A program made the position numbers and the translations under genes. DNA of 64,000 bases, taken from NCBI RefSeq assembly GCF_023238445.1, contig NZ_CP096658.1:3348001-3412000 (forward strand), read 5' to 3'. How positions within the stretch are numbered: the first letter of the stretch is position 1; every line of letters starts with the position of its first letter. The notes below the pieces were generated by a model, which searched no databases, was not told the DNA's origin, and saw only the letters and a program-made list of their open reading frames with translations. The stretch comes from Halorussus gelatinilyticus. GTDB lineage: Archaea; Halobacteriota; Halobacteria; Halobacteriales; Haladaptataceae. This document shows positions 44,734 through 53,725 of this stretch, piece by piece.

Positions 44734-45411
44734 ATGCCGCTGAAGAAGTCACAGCCCGCGACGGAGTACGAGGAGATAGACCGGTGGGACGAGGGCGTCG
44801 GGTGGATCGCCCACCCTAACGAGACGATGTTGCGGGCCAGCCACGCGCTCGACACGGCGGCGGGCGTCTGGGTGGTGGACCCCGTGGACGCACAGGGCGT
44901 GGACGACCTGTTCGCGGAGTTCGGCGACGTGGCGGGCGTCGTCGTCCTGCTGAACCGCCACTACCGGGACGCCGACGAAATCGCCCGCCGTCACGACGTG
45001 CCGGTGTACGTCCCCGCGTGGTTCGACCGCGTGCCCGAGATGGCGGCCGACCTCCGACGCTTCGACACGACGCTACCGGACACCGACTACAGGCTGTTGA
45101 AGGTCACCGACACGTTCGGCTGGGAGGAGGCGGCCCTCTACGACGACGAAGCGGGGACGCTGGTCGTCTCAGAGAGCGTCGGCAACGCGCCCTACTTCAC
45201 GACTCCCGGCGAGCGTCTCGGCGTCCATCCGATGATGCGACTCACGCCGCCGTCGGCGCTGAAGGGGCTTCGGCCCGAGCGCGTGGTGGTCGGGCACGGA
45301 CGCGGTGCGCTGGACGACGCGACGCGTGCGCTCGACGACGCGCTCGGCGGCGCGCGACGGAAGTCGCCGAAACTCTTCGCCGAGAACCTGCGCATGGTGT
45401 TGCGTCGCTGA
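44734..45411 (+). CDS. MBL-fold-like hypothetical protein without metal motif
   Basis: A 225-residue protein starting at ATG 44734. GVWVVDPVDAQGVDDLFAEFG then VVVLLNRHYRDADEIARR and VPVYVPAWF recall the metallo-beta-lactamase fold, where NRHYRDAD takes the place of HxHxDH. Only one His remains, so hydrolysis is unlikely unless metal is bound differently. RPERVVVGHGRG near the end fits the fold. It lies just before CHAT copy 2 but has no obvious operon link (121 nt gap). Confidence 0.65.
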   Translation: MPLKKSQPATEYEEIDRWDEGVGWIAHPNETMLRASHALDTAAGVWVVDPVDAQGVDDLFAEFGDVAGVVVLLNRHYRDADEIARRHDVPVYVPAWFDRVPEMAADLRRFDTTLPDTDYRLLKVTDTFGWEEAALYDDEAGTLVVSESVGNAPYFTTPGERLGVHPMMRLTPPSALKGLRPERVVVGHGRGALDDATRALDDALGGARRKSPKLFAENLRMVLRR

Positions 45412-45442
45412 CCGGAGCGGTTTCCGAGTGACCGATTTAGCC

Positions 45443-45450
45443 GATAAATT
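45443..45450 (+). promoter_or_regulatory. TATA-like box for CHAT copy 2
   Basis: GATAAATT about 33 nt before the ATG of the 18-codon frame at 45480, so transcription should begin just before that small frame, not at the CHAT start. Confidence 0.45.
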
Positions 45451-45479
45451 TTTGCGAGTTCCCCTCTAGTGTCTAAAAC

Positions 45480-45536
45480 ATGCGTTCTCTCCGAGGGGAA
45501 AAGCCGAGTGAGAAAATACAGGGGGTGTGGCCGTGA
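45480..45536 (+). CDS. Short upstream frame (18 codons) overlapping CHAT copy 2
   Basis: ATG 45480 opens MRSLRGEKPSEKIQGVWP, whose TGA shares four bases (GTGA) with the GTG 45533 of the CHAT gene. The promoter spacing puts it first on the mRNA. It may couple or tune CHAT translation, or be the remnant of a lost upstream gene such as a second DUF7504. No homology evidence. Confidence 0.35.
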   Translation: MRSLRGEKPSEKIQGVWP

Positions 45537-47629
45537 CACTGTCGTTCGAGGCCGCACCGGAGCGGACCGGCCTCGAAATCCGGGACCGAATCGAACGCCG
45601 AACCTACACCATCGGAACGTCGGAGTCGGTCTCGCCGACGCCGACGGACGCCGACGAGTTTCGGTTCCCGGTAGACGACGCGGTCGCTCTCACGACCGAG
45701 ACGGTCACGCTTCCGACGTTCGTCGCCGCTTACGTCCGGGACGAAGCGGGTCGGATGCTGCTCGAAGTCGGGAGCGAGACCGACCGTCGGCTTCCGGCGG
45801 GACGCTACAGCGTCGAGTTGTGCGCGCCGATGAAACTCTACCTCGCCGTCGAGGGACCGATGAGAGTGACGGCGACCGCCGACGGGATTCGGTTCGAATT
45901 CGACTCGGCGACGACGGTCGGGGTCGGTGCGCGCTCTCACCACGAGCGTCCGGCCGCGACCGTCACGACGACCGAGGACCCCCGCGACGTGATGGCCGCG
46001 CTCTCGACGCTCGGGTCGGCGCTCAAGACGACCAGCCCCGAGCGGAGCTTTCCGACGTTGCGGGGCCACCCGCCGCTCGTGGAGTTGGGCGACGAGCTGT
46101 CGATTCCCGACGGTCTCGACGTGCCGGAGACCGGCGTCCGAATCGAGCTGCCGCCCGAGCGCGGCCGGGCCTACGTAGCCGCGCCACTGGCGTTCTACCT
46201 CGGCGCGGAGTTGGTGCCCGTCGAGGACGCGAGCGCGCCCCGCATCGTCGCCGACGCGAACGCCTCCTCGGAGACGTTCGCGTACGACCTCGACGGACCG
46301 AAGGGGTTCGAGGAGGAAGTCGCCAGAGTCCTCAAGCAGACGTTCCTGCTCGACTGCGTGACCCGGACGGAGGGCTACTACCCCGTCCAGCTCCACGAGC
46401 GCGAGGAAATCGAATCGGAGGTCGGACTCGACTTCGCGGCCCTCTACGACCGGTCGCTCGCCGAGCGGTTGGAAGCGTACCTCTCGGTCCCCTTCGAGGT
46501 GGTCGAGGACCAGATTCCGACGTGGAAACTGACGACGCACGTCGAACCGACGCCCGAGAACGTCGCTACCGTGCCGTTTCTGGTGGACGACCTCGCGGTC
46601 ATCCGGACGCCCGCGGCCCGACGGACGACCCGGCGCGCGACCGCCACGTCCGGGGAACTCGTCCGCGACGGCGACTTCACGCGGAGTTCCTCGGGGTCGA
46701 GCGACGCGCGTCCGGTGGTCGAACCCGAGGGAACCGACTCGGTCGAGCAGGCGTGGATCGGCGACCGCGCGCCGGTGGACGCCAGCAAGGCGACCCCGAC
46801 CGCGTTCCGGAATCGGTTGAAGCAGGAGACCGAGGCCGAGGACATCGAGATTTCGGTCGTCTGCAACGACACCGCCATGGACGAGGAGCGCGACATCGCC
46901 GCGGAGGTGTACGGGTCGCGCGAGAACCTGCCGTTCGACGTGACCGTCCACCGCGACCTGCGGACCGACGAACTCCGCGAGGTGTTGGCCGAGGAGACGG
47001 CGTTCCTCCACTACATCGGCCACATCGACGGTTCGGGGTTCGAGTGCGCGGACGGGCACCTCGACGCCGCGGAGTTGGACTCGGTGGGTGCGGAGGCGTT
47101 CGTGCTGAACGCCTGTCAGTCCTACGAGCAGGGGATGGAACTCATCGACGCCGGGAGCGTCGGCGGCGTCGTGACGTTGAGCGACGTAATCAACAGTGGT
47201 GCGGTCCGGGTCGGCAAGACGATGGTCCGCCTGCTGAACCGCGGGTTCCCGCTCCGGGCCGCGCTCGCTATCGCCCGAGACCGGAGCATCGTCGGCGACC
47301 AGTACATCGTCGTCGGCGACGGGAACGTCGACGTGGTCCAGACCGAGAGCAACGTGGCGATGCTCTGCGTCGTCGAGACCGGCGACGACGAGGCGACCGA
47401 CGGGTTCGACGTGACCCTCAAGAGCTATCCGTCGGGGCAGGGCGGAATGGGTGGCTTCTTTGCGTCTCAGTTCGGCGATTCCGATCGCTATCATTTGACC
47501 TCCGGAAAACACGGACCCTACTCGATGACGAAGGAGGAACTCCGGAAGACGCTGGCGCTGGAGAACATTCCGATGGAAGTGGACGGCGAATTCACCTGGA
47601 GTAACGAATTCGACGTGGACAGACTCTAA
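45533..47629 (+). CDS. CHAT-domain (caspase-like) protein, copy 2
   Basis: A 698-residue paralogue of the protein at 40.9 kb, with the same order of parts. The block GSALKTTSPERSFPTLRGHP is identical in both. CHAT domain: His497 in FLHYIGHIDGSG and Cys528 in FVLNACQSYEQGMEL, again 31 apart, followed by GGVVTLSDV. GTG 45533 is chosen because it overlaps the upstream short frame as GTGA; GTG 45527 would add two residues. A convergent small membrane protein follows, as for copy 1. There is no DUF7504 gene next to it. Confidence 0.82.
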   Translation: MTLSFEAAPERTGLEIRDRIERRTYTIGTSESVSPTPTDADEFRFPVDDAVALTTETVTLPTFVAAYVRDEAGRMLLEVGSETDRRLPAGRYSVELCAPMKLYLAVEGPMRVTATADGIRFEFDSATTVGVGARSHHERPAATVTTTEDPRDVMAALSTLGSALKTTSPERSFPTLRGHPPLVELGDELSIPDGLDVPETGVRIELPPERGRAYVAAPLAFYLGAELVPVEDASAPRIVADANASSETFAYDLDGPKGFEEEVARVLKQTFLLDCVTRTEGYYPVQLHEREEIESEVGLDFAALYDRSLAERLEAYLSVPFEVVEDQIPTWKLTTHVEPTPENVATVPFLVDDLAVIRTPAARRTTRRATATSGELVRDGDFTRSSSGSSDARPVVEPEGTDSVEQAWIGDRAPVDASKATPTAFRNRLKQETEAEDIEISVVCNDTAMDEERDIAAEVYGSRENLPFDVTVHRDLRTDELREVLAEETAFLHYIGHIDGSGFECADGHLDAAELDSVGAEAFVLNACQSYEQGMELIDAGSVGGVVTLSDVINSGAVRVGKTMVRLLNRGFPLRAALAIARDRSIVGDQYIVVGDGNVDVVQTESNVAMLCVVETGDDEATDGFDVTLKSYPSGQGGMGGFFASQFGDSDRYHLTSGKHGPYSMTKEELRKTLALENIPMEVDGEFTWSNEFDVDRL

Positions 47630-47631
47630 TT

Positions 47632-47766
47632 CTACGGTCCGTAGCAGGCCCTCGCAACTCCTGCCGATGCGTTTCCGGCCTGCGTCAGCAGCAGTAGCAT
47701 CGTGAACAGGACACCCATTTTCCGGGGATTCTCTGCGAGGTACGTAGTGAGCTTCGATTCCGACAT
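47632..47766 (-). CDS. Small one-helix membrane protein, partner of CHAT copy 2 (DUF7503 type)
   Basis: A 44-residue protein, stop at 47632-47634, two bases past the CHAT stop and convergent with it. Start MSESKLTTYLAENPRKMGVL, hydrophobic FTMLLLLTQAGNASAG, end VARACYGP. Clear homologue of the 48-residue protein at 43.1 kb: same helix position, same LLLL-x-Q-A-G-N motif and GP end, but with a Cys in the tail. An AT-rich stretch (TATAAAATATTCTATA region, 47786-47815) upstream may hold its promoter. Confidence 0.75.
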   Translation of the reverse strand: MSESKLTTYLAENPRKMGVLFTMLLLLTQAGNASAGVARACYGP

Positions 47767-47971
47767 TACATGTATCGATAATAGCTATGGTAATATAAAA
47801 TATTCTATATTTTTCAAGACATGAAATCGTCTGACGTAAGTCCGACGGACGTCTTGCACACTGAAAGGCGTTGTCACTCACCGCGGTACTGTCCGGGGAG
47901 TAGAGACTGTTGGGGCAGGAGATACTGTCGGGGCAGCATAGTTATACGCGGACGGGCCAAAAGGAGATGTG

Positions 47972-48382
47972 ATGTACGTAACTCGGGGGCTGGTGGACGT
48001 GTTACTGGGTTTCGCGGCCGAGGCCGAACCCGAGGAGTTGACCGTCTCTCTCGCGGTCACGCCCGCCGGCCAGTTGGACGGCACAGAGGACCTACCGCCC
48101 GACGCGCCGGTGTTCACGCACTTCTACCCGCCGGACGCCGGCAAGTCGATCACGGCCGTCTTCGGCGTGGACCTGTCGGTTCCGGCGGGACAGACGCAGG
48201 GCCGGTTCATCGCCCACCCGAAGGGGAACCTCGAAGTGAACGAGACCGACGACCTCCACGAGGCGATTCTGGTCGCAGTGCCGCCGTGGGACGAGTCGTC
48301 GGTGGCGGCGTTCGACCGCTCGGGCCGCAAGCAACCGCTGGAGGTTCTGGACGCCCAACCCCCGACCGAATCGCTGTCGTAG
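47972..48382 (+). CDS. Conserved haloarchaeal protein, possible degenerate JAB/MPN fold
   Basis: A 136-residue protein from ATG 47972 (a GTG lies three bases before). Strand-rich with ELTVSLAVTPAGQLDG, VFTHFYPPDAGKSITAVFGVDL, FIAHPKGNLEVNETDDLHEA. The HP-x-G...D spacing faintly recalls the JAMM metalloprotease motif but the HxH is missing. TATA-like GTTATACG (47941-47948) about 27 nt upstream suggests leaderless expression. I do not recognise its function with confidence. Confidence 0.65.
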   Translation: MYVTRGLVDVLLGFAAEAEPEELTVSLAVTPAGQLDGTEDLPPDAPVFTHFYPPDAGKSITAVFGVDLSVPAGQTQGRFIAHPKGNLEVNETDDLHEAILVAVPPWDESSVAAFDRSGRKQPLEVLDAQPPTESLS

Positions 48383-48396
48383 CGACGCCGGCGGGC

Positions 48397-48606
48397 CTAC
48401 TCGAGGTAGCCGAGTTCTCGGAGTTGGCCGGTTATCTCCTCGAACTCGGACTCGGTTAGGTGACCCTCTTTCTGGTGCTGGATGACGATGCTCCGGAGCA
48501 GGAAGCGCACGAGGTCGCTGGTGCTGGAGAAACTGGTGCCTTCGATGGTCTCGTCCACGCGGTCCGCGAGGTCCTTCGGAATCGAGACGGTGGTGTACTC
48601 GGTCAT
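48397..48606 (-). CDS. Ribbon-helix-helix DNA-binding protein
   Basis: A 69-residue protein. EYTTVSIPKDLADRVDETIEG (strand plus first helix) and SSTSDLVRFLLRSIVIQ (second helix) are the CopG/MetJ-like ribbon-helix-helix pattern. A short C-terminal helix follows. Convergent with the upstream gene (14 nt). Probably a homodimeric transcription regulator; no toxin partner is adjacent. Confidence 0.85.
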   Translation of the reverse strand: MTEYTTVSIPKDLADRVDETIEGTSFSSTSDLVRFLLRSIVIQHQKEGHLTESEFEEITGQLRELGYLE

Positions 48607-48698
48607 GGGGGCTACTGGGGCCGCGCGTGGGAAAACCGTTGTCCTCTGGTCGGTCGTCGGTCCGCCGACGCGTGCAACGCTACAGTCACTCGAAGGAC

Positions 48699-48974
48699 TC
48701 ACATACCCATGTCGTCGGCGTCCTCGGGCACCGGCAGGTCGTGGGGCGAGACGCCGAGCAGTTCCGCGGCGTGGTCCAGCGCCATGTCGAACCCGTAGTA
48801 GCGTTCCAGTTCGTCGCCGTCGGCGGTCGGCCGGACCTTCAGCATGGCGTAGCCCTCGACGTTCTGCGCGACGGCGGCCGTTGAGCGCTCGGACTCGAAT
48901 TCGAGGACGCGCTCGTCGTCGGTCTCGCGGTAACGCGCGGTGATGCCGTTCGCCGTGGTCTCCCGTGCGGTCAT
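48699..48974 (-). CDS. Conserved small haloarchaeal protein of unknown function
   Basis: A 91-residue acidic protein. ATG 48974 is chosen as the last Met before TARETTANGITARYRETDDE. The block STAAVAQNVEGYAMLKVRP, then ELERYYGFDMALDHAAELLG, LPVPEDADDMGM, looks strongly conserved. It may correspond to a haloarchaeal DUF (possibly DUF7111), which I cannot confirm. No membrane helix or catalytic motif. Likely a cytoplasmic adaptor-size protein. Confidence 0.65.
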   Translation of the reverse strand: MTARETTANGITARYRETDDERVLEFESERSTAAVAQNVEGYAMLKVRPTADGDELERYYGFDMALDHAAELLGVSPHDLPVPEDADDMGM

Positions 48975-49093
48975 GTGCGTCGGTTCGGAGCGCCGACAGT
49001 CGAAGGTACCGATTCGCCGCGCGAGCGTCGCGGCCGACTTCGGCGAGGGAACGTATCGCTTAACTGACCACCACGAGACGATTCGAGTTACGC

Positions 49094-49414
49094 ATGGCAC
49101 AGGTTCCTGCCCGACCGCTGACCACCCTTCTCGTCGGCGCGGCGGTCCTCCTCGTCGGCTACCTCGTCAAGTATCGCGGCTGGACCTCGCTCATCGCCGG
49201 CGTCGCGCCGCTCGACGCTGAAACGCCGCTTCCCGTCTTCGTGAGCTACGTCGGCAACGTCACGCTCGTCGCGGGCGGATTCGTGGTCTGCGTCGGTCTC
49301 GCGCAGGCACTCGGCGTGCTGTCGCTCGTCCCGGGTTGGCTTCGGGGAGCGCTGTTCGTCGCCGTCGTCGTCCTCGTCGCGCCGCGGTTGAGCGTGCGAG
49401 CGACCGAGGTCTAA
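49094..49414 (+). CDS. Small three-helix membrane protein
   Basis: A 106-residue hydrophobic protein with helices at about 8-25, 48-74 and 82-99. KYRGWTSLIAGV lies between the first two. No known motif. It could belong to a conserved family of small haloarchaeal membrane proteins (DUF3784-like pattern GY-x-x-K-Y-R-G-W-x-x-L-I-A-G is suggestive of that family). Function unknown. Confidence 0.65.
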   Translation: MAQVPARPLTTLLVGAAVLLVGYLVKYRGWTSLIAGVAPLDAETPLPVFVSYVGNVTLVAGGFVVCVGLAQALGVLSLVPGWLRGALFVAVVVLVAPRLSVRATEV

Positions 49415-49451
49415 AAAGGGCGTGAAACGTCGCGGTCACCTCCGTCGAGCC

Positions 49452-49940
49452 TCAGCGTTCGGCGTCCCGACCGTCGCGCTCGGGCGTGAGAGTTCCGTGT
49501 TCGTCGATTTCGCCACGCACGATGCGCGTGCTGGAGATGATGTCGCCGTCCTCGGCCGTGACGTGGTCCACGACTTCGACCGTCAGCGGGTCGAAGCCCC
49601 GCTCTTCGCGGATTTCGTTGATGCGCTCGGCACCGTCGGTCGTCTCGGGCGAGACCACCAGCGCGTCGAACTGCGCTTCGGTGGCGATGCCCGTCGGTTC
49701 GGTCAGCTCGCGGACCTCGAACTCCCGGTCGTACTCGTCGGCGAACTCCGACAGGACCGACTCCAAGTCGGCCTTCCGCTCGTCGAACGGGCGGACGTAC
49801 CGGTCCTCGTGGCGCGTCTTCGGCGCGAGTTCGTCGCTGGTCAGACCGACCGTCACGTCGCCGAGTTCGAAGGCGCGCTCGAACAGCGCGCGGTGGCCGT
49901 CGTGGACCGGGTCGAAGGTCCCGCCCAAGGCAACCCTCAT
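49452..49940 (-). CDS. coaD: Phosphopantetheine adenylyltransferase, archaeal type
   Basis: A 162-residue nucleotidyltransferase. LGGTFDPVHDGHRALFERAF holds the T/HxGH motif (His13 and His16), VGLTSDELAPKT the substrate loop and ISSTRIVRGEI the C-terminal ISSTxxR motif. It adenylates 4'-phosphopantetheine in CoA synthesis. The archaeal enzyme aligns better with eukaryotic bifunctional CoA synthase than with bacterial CoaD; the symbol follows general use. Confidence 0.92.
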   Translation of the reverse strand: MRVALGGTFDPVHDGHRALFERAFELGDVTVGLTSDELAPKTRHEDRYVRPFDERKADLESVLSEFADEYDREFEVRELTEPTGIATEAQFDALVVSPETTDGAERINEIREERGFDPLTVEVVDHVTAEDGDIISSTRIVRGEIDEHGTLTPERDGRDAER

Positions 49941-50024
49941 ACCCTCGCGAAGGGTTCCCCGCGGCTTAGTGCCTTCGGAATACCCGCCGCCCGGGCTAAT
50001 TTTACTCGTCGCTCGCGCTCTCGG

Positions 50025-50774
50025 TCACTCCTCGTCGGTCGACCCGTCGTCTCCCATCGTCCCGTCGTCCGTCGCGCCGCCGTCTCCCGTCTCGTCGTCG
50101 CTCGCGTCATCTTCGTCCTCGACGCGGATGCTCACCGGTTCGCTCGACTCGGCGGAATAGTCGTCCAACTCCGAATCGAGGTGGTCGTCCAGATTGAACA
50201 CCGTGTTGAGTTCGTCCTGAATCTGACCGACGATGCCGCCGACGAGTTCGCTCGGCGCGATGGCGGTGTACTCGTAGGGGTTGTTGCCCGCGCCCTCGCT
50301 CTCGCGCTTGCGGCGCTCGACCTTCTCCTCGTCGTGGAGTTCGGCCAGCGACTCGCGGACCGTCGAGGGATAGAGACCCGTGCCCTCTGCTATCTCCTCG
50401 CTGGTGCTGTAGGGTTCCTGCCGGAGGTAGACGTAGATTCGCGCCCGCGTCTCGGTGTCGAGTACCCACGACAGTAGGTCCACGATGCCTTGGTCGAACT
50501 GATCGACGGCGCGGTCGGCCTCCTCGCCGAGTCGCTCGCGCCCCTTCGAGAGGCGGTCCTTGTCGGTCTCGACCGACACGTCCTGTTCGACCGACAGCTC
50601 CTCGTCGCCGGCCACCTCGACGTTGACCTCTTCGGTGAGGTCGCCCTCCTCGTCCACGTCGAGTTCCTCTTCGACGGAGACGTCGTCGTCCACGTCCTCG
50701 ATTTCCGCCTCCTCGACGGTGTCGTCCTCGACGTTCACGTCGATGTCTTCGTCGTCTGTGTTTTCGTCGGACAT
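50025..50774 (-). CDS. Winged-helix transcriptional regulator with acidic arms
   Basis: A 249-residue protein from ATG 50774. Residues 1-75 are almost all Asp/Glu/Val and probably disordered; DNA-binding domain at about 90-165 (LSWVLDTETRARIYVYLRQE, TSEEIAEGTGLYPSTVRESLAEL = helix-turn-helix, then KVERRKRESEG wing); C-terminus again acidic. The helix-turn-helix matches TrmB/ArsR-type haloarchaeal regulators. The acidic arms may mimic DNA or contact basic partners. Targets unknown. Confidence 0.8.
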   Translation of the reverse strand: MSDENTDDEDIDVNVEDDTVEEAEIEDVDDDVSVEEELDVDEEGDLTEEVNVEVAGDEELSVEQDVSVETDKDRLSKGRERLGEEADRAVDQFDQGIVDLLSWVLDTETRARIYVYLRQEPYSTSEEIAEGTGLYPSTVRESLAELHDEEKVERRKRESEGAGNNPYEYTAIAPSELVGGIVGQIQDELNTVFNLDDHLDSELDDYSAESSEPVSIRVEDEDDASDDETGDGGATDDGTMGDDGSTDEE

Positions 50775-50882
50775 GTCCTCTCTACGAGGACACAAGCCGC
50801 GAGCGAGTAAAAAGGTTGCTTAGAGCGGTGCGCGCCGCGCTCGGAGGTCCCCGAACGTCTAGGTCGGCGACCGCGCGGTCGG

Positions 50883-51965
50883 TCACCGGCGTTCGAGGAG
50901 CAACGACTCGTAGAGGGCGTCCGGCCCGTCCTCGTCCCGAATCCGGCGCTGGCGGGCCGCACCGCTCTCGCCGTCGTAGAGGTCTCGGATGCCCGAGACG
51001 CCCAGTCGCTCGCACTCCCGGTCCACGACCTCGCCGAGACCGACCTCGCCCTCGCGGTCCCGGCGGATGAAGGCGGCGTCGTGGCCGTAGCGCATCGCGC
51101 GCCACTTGTTCTCGTCCAGCAGTTCCCGGCGGTGGCGATACCCCGTCTCGCCGTCCTCCCACCGCTCGGCCAAGTCCTCAACCAGCGCGTGGGTGTACTC
51201 CACGAACGCCATCACGCGGTCGGGGTCGGCCTGCCCGTCGGGCGTCCGGACCTCGACGGTTCCGAGACCGGTGTGAGGGCGCACGTCGTACCAGAGTTCC
51301 CCGCGGTCGGCGATGGAGTCGGAGCGAAGCATCGTCTCCTCGAAGGCCGCGAAGTCCTCGTAGGAGTCGAAGCAGGTCGGCATCCCGGTGTTCGGCAGCG
51401 CCTCGAAAATCTTCGCGCGGGCCGACTGGAGACCGGTGTCGAAGCCGTTCCAGTACGGCGAGTTCGCCGAGAGCGCGAGCATCACCGGGAGGTACCACCG
51501 AATTTCGTTGGCTATCCAGACCGCCTTGTCGGCGTCGTCCACGCCGACGTGGACGTGCAGCCCCGCGGTCGTGTTCCGGTGCTGCGGGTACTGAATCCGG
51601 TCTAGCTGGGCACGATAGCGCTCTTTCTCGGCGTGTTCCAACTCCCGCCACCGCGCGCCGGGGTGGAGGCCCGCGCCGGCAATCCGGAATCCGGCCGCTT
51701 CGGCGTGGTCCACGAGGGCGTTGCGGACCGAGAGTAGATGCTCGCGGGCGTCCGCGAGACGCTCTATCTTCGGCGTCTGTGTCTCGACGACGCACTTGAA
51801 CAGCTCGTGGTCGAGTCGTCCGTCCAACAGTTCGGGCGGGTCGCGCTGGTAGACGAGTTCGTCGGTGCCCGCGGTCGGGCGGCCGCGCTCGTCCACGACG
51901 TAGAACTCCTCCTCGATGCCCAGCGTACCCATCTCCGCGAAGCTTCCAGCCGAACCCGAGTCCAT
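50883..51965 (-). CDS. gshA: Glutamate--cysteine ligase (GCS2 family)
   Basis: A 360-residue GCS2-type ligase. [16 protein letters not shown] starts the core; [26 protein letters not shown] and [17 protein letters not shown] are substrate/ATP-site motifs. It makes gamma-glutamylcysteine, the main low-mass thiol of haloarchaea, and so links to redox balance and the OsmC and thiol enzymes elsewhere. Monocistronic; start ATG 51965. Confidence 0.92.
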   Translation of the reverse strand: MDSGSAGSFAEMGTLGIEEEFYVVDERGRPTAGTDELVYQRDPPELLDGRLDHELFKCVVETQTPKIERLADAREHLLSVRNALVDHAEAAGFRIAGAGLHPGARWRELEHAEKERYRAQLDRIQYPQHRNTTAGLHVHVGVDDADKAVWIANEIRWYLPVMLALSANSPYWNGFDTGLQSARAKIFEALPNTGMPTCFDSYEDFAAFEETMLRSDSIADRGELWYDVRPHTGLGTVEVRTPDGQADPDRVMAFVEYTHALVEDLAERWEDGETGYRHRRELLDENKWRAMRYGHDAAFIRRDREGEVGLGEVVDRECERLGVSGIRDLYDGESGAARQRRIRDEDGPDALYESLLLERR

Positions 51966-52075
51966 TTTTCGGAGTTTCGTAATCCGAGGTGTAAATAGTT
52001 CCGAACCCGGCAGGGCCGGGCGGTTGCGGTGTCGAAGGGCCGACCGTCCGGCGCGAGACGAGGCCGACCGACGAC

Positions 52076-52738
52076 TCAGCGCGGCCGGGCGACCACGCCG
52101 AGGTGGTCGTCGTGGTACGGTTCGAGTCGCGCGGTCTCCAGCACCTCGTAGCCCTCCCGGAGGTCGGCCAGCGCGTCGTCGAACACCGCTTCGGGGTCGC
52201 GCGACACGTCCTCGCTCCGGGCCTTGACGGCCGCCAGCAGGCGACCGTCGTCCGCGAGGAACCGGCGGTTCTCGACCGCGACGCGGGCCTGCCCGCGGGT
52301 CGCCACGTCCTGCACGATGGCGTCCACGTCGGCCTCCACGACGTGTGCGTAGGTCTCGGGCTTACGGGCGTCCTTCAGCAGGGGAAAGAGGTTCCGGCGG
52401 TCTTCGGCGACGCCCACCAAGTCCCGCACCGGCCGGGGCGCGAACTCGACGGCGTAGGTCGGTCCCGCGAAGTCCGCGACGTGGCTGACGGTCGTCCCGC
52501 TGGCCGCACCGAGGTACAGCACTGTCTCGCCGCCCGCGAGACCCACGTCCATCCCCGACTCCATCATCGCCGCGAGTTTCGACCGCCCGGCGTCCCAACA
52601 GCGCCACCCCTCGTCGGTCGGTTCGCCGTAGACCGGTTCGCCCCGCGTCGCCAGCCGCTCTCGGCCGTCGAACGCGCGGCGCTCGACGCCCTCGGGGAGG
52701 TCGGTCCCGGACGGGCCGGTCCCGGACTGGTCGGTCAT
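52076..52738 (-). CDS. flpA: Fibrillarin-like rRNA/tRNA 2'-O-methyltransferase
   Basis: A 220-residue SAM methyltransferase. [20 protein letters not shown] is the SAM-binding motif [15 protein letters not shown] motif II, then [18 protein letters not shown]. Works in box C/D RNPs with NOP5 and L7Ae to 2'-O-methylate rRNA and tRNA under guide RNAs. ATG overlaps the nop5 stop (ATGA). A 30-residue N-terminal part is longer than in Pyrococcus. Confidence 0.95.
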   Translation of the reverse strand: MTDQSGTGPSGTDLPEGVERRAFDGRERLATRGEPVYGEPTDEGWRCWDAGRSKLAAMMESGMDVGLAGGETVLYLGAASGTTVSHVADFAGPTYAVEFAPRPVRDLVGVAEDRRNLFPLLKDARKPETYAHVVEADVDAIVQDVATRGQARVAVENRRFLADDGRLLAAVKARSEDVSRDPEAVFDDALADLREGYEVLETARLEPYHDDHLGVVARPR

Positions 52739-53619
52739 TCGTCGTCACCTCCCGACTGTTCGTCCGTTCCGTCGTCGCCCCGCCCGCGAATCTGGTCCAT
52801 CCGCCGCTGGAGTTCCTCGTCGAGTTCCGGCCTGCGCTCGCCGGAGTAGTGGTCGATGCGCGCCGCGATGGTGAGTTTCCCCGCCAGCGTCCGGGCCGCC
52901 GACCCGCGCTCGTCGGGGCGCGTCCCGCGGACGAACTCGTGGGTGAAGATGACGCCGTGCTTGGGCGAGGGCGCGTGACCCCGCAAATGCGCGAACAGCG
53001 AGTCCTCCGCGCCGAGGACCTGCACGGTCCCGGAGGGCTTCTTCGCCAGCGATTCGAGACCGCCGGCGAGCGAAATCAGTCGCGCACCGAGGACCGGCCC
53101 GGCCAGCGCCGCGAGGTTGGGCGCGACCTCGGGCGTCTCGCGCTCGATGAACTCGCGCAACGCCTCGGACTCGTCGGCGAGGTCCGCGACCCGCCGCGCC
53201 AGCGAGATTAGCCGCTCGTCGGTCGGCGACTCGGGGTCGCGCTCGGCCAATTCACGGGCGTACTCGACGCCGGTCCCCGCGTCGGGGAAGCGACTCCCAG
53301 CCCACTCGGCGACGCGCTCGGCGAGTTCGTTGGCCTCGGCCGCGGCGTCGTCCATCGCCCGGACCGCGTGGACCAGTTGTCGGTCGTCGGCGCGCTCGCG
53401 CTCGGCCGCGCCCTCGCGCGCGGCCCGGAGGCTGGCCGCCCGGAGCGCGTCGTAGTAGCCGTCCTCGCTCTCGGCGAAGCCGGATTCGACGGCCGCTCGC
53501 GGCCAGTCTGCGGGCGCGTCGGCCCGCCCCTCGCGTATCCGGGCCGCGCCCGCCGCGGCGTCGCCGGACGCGACCTCCTCGAACCACCCGCCTTCGGGGT
53601 GGGTTCCGTCGTCGGTCAT
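52735..53619 (-). CDS. nop5: NOP5/NOP56/NOP58 family box C/D RNP scaffold protein
   Basis: A 294-residue protein: acidic N-terminal region binding fibrillarin (about 1-95), coiled-coil (96-150), and NOP domain with VAPNLAALAGPVLGARLISLAGGL and LAKKPSGTVQVLGAEDSLFAHL, followed by KHGVIFTHEFVRG. It bridges flpA and the guide RNA/L7Ae. Upstream partner in a two-gene operon with flpA, the normal archaeal order. Confidence 0.93.
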   Translation of the reverse strand: MTDDGTHPEGGWFEEVASGDAAAGAARIREGRADAPADWPRAAVESGFAESEDGYYDALRAASLRAAREGAAERERADDRQLVHAVRAMDDAAAEANELAERVAEWAGSRFPDAGTGVEYARELAERDPESPTDERLISLARRVADLADESEALREFIERETPEVAPNLAALAGPVLGARLISLAGGLESLAKKPSGTVQVLGAEDSLFAHLRGHAPSPKHGVIFTHEFVRGTRPDERGSAARTLAGKLTIAARIDHYSGERRPELDEELQRRMDQIRGRGDDGTDEQSGGDDE

Positions 53620-53725
53620 GCCCGAGGCTTGCGCGTCTTCGGGTTTAAACCTGCGCTACTCGGCTCGCGGCGCGAGTCCGCACCAACGTTAAGCCCGAAG
53701 CCGTCGCCAGAACATACCGAGAGAG

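Noticed and set aside
47972-48382. JAMM-type metalloprotease
   Set aside because: The HxH and downstream Ser/Asp of JAMM are not all present; only a weak HP-x-G-like resemblance.
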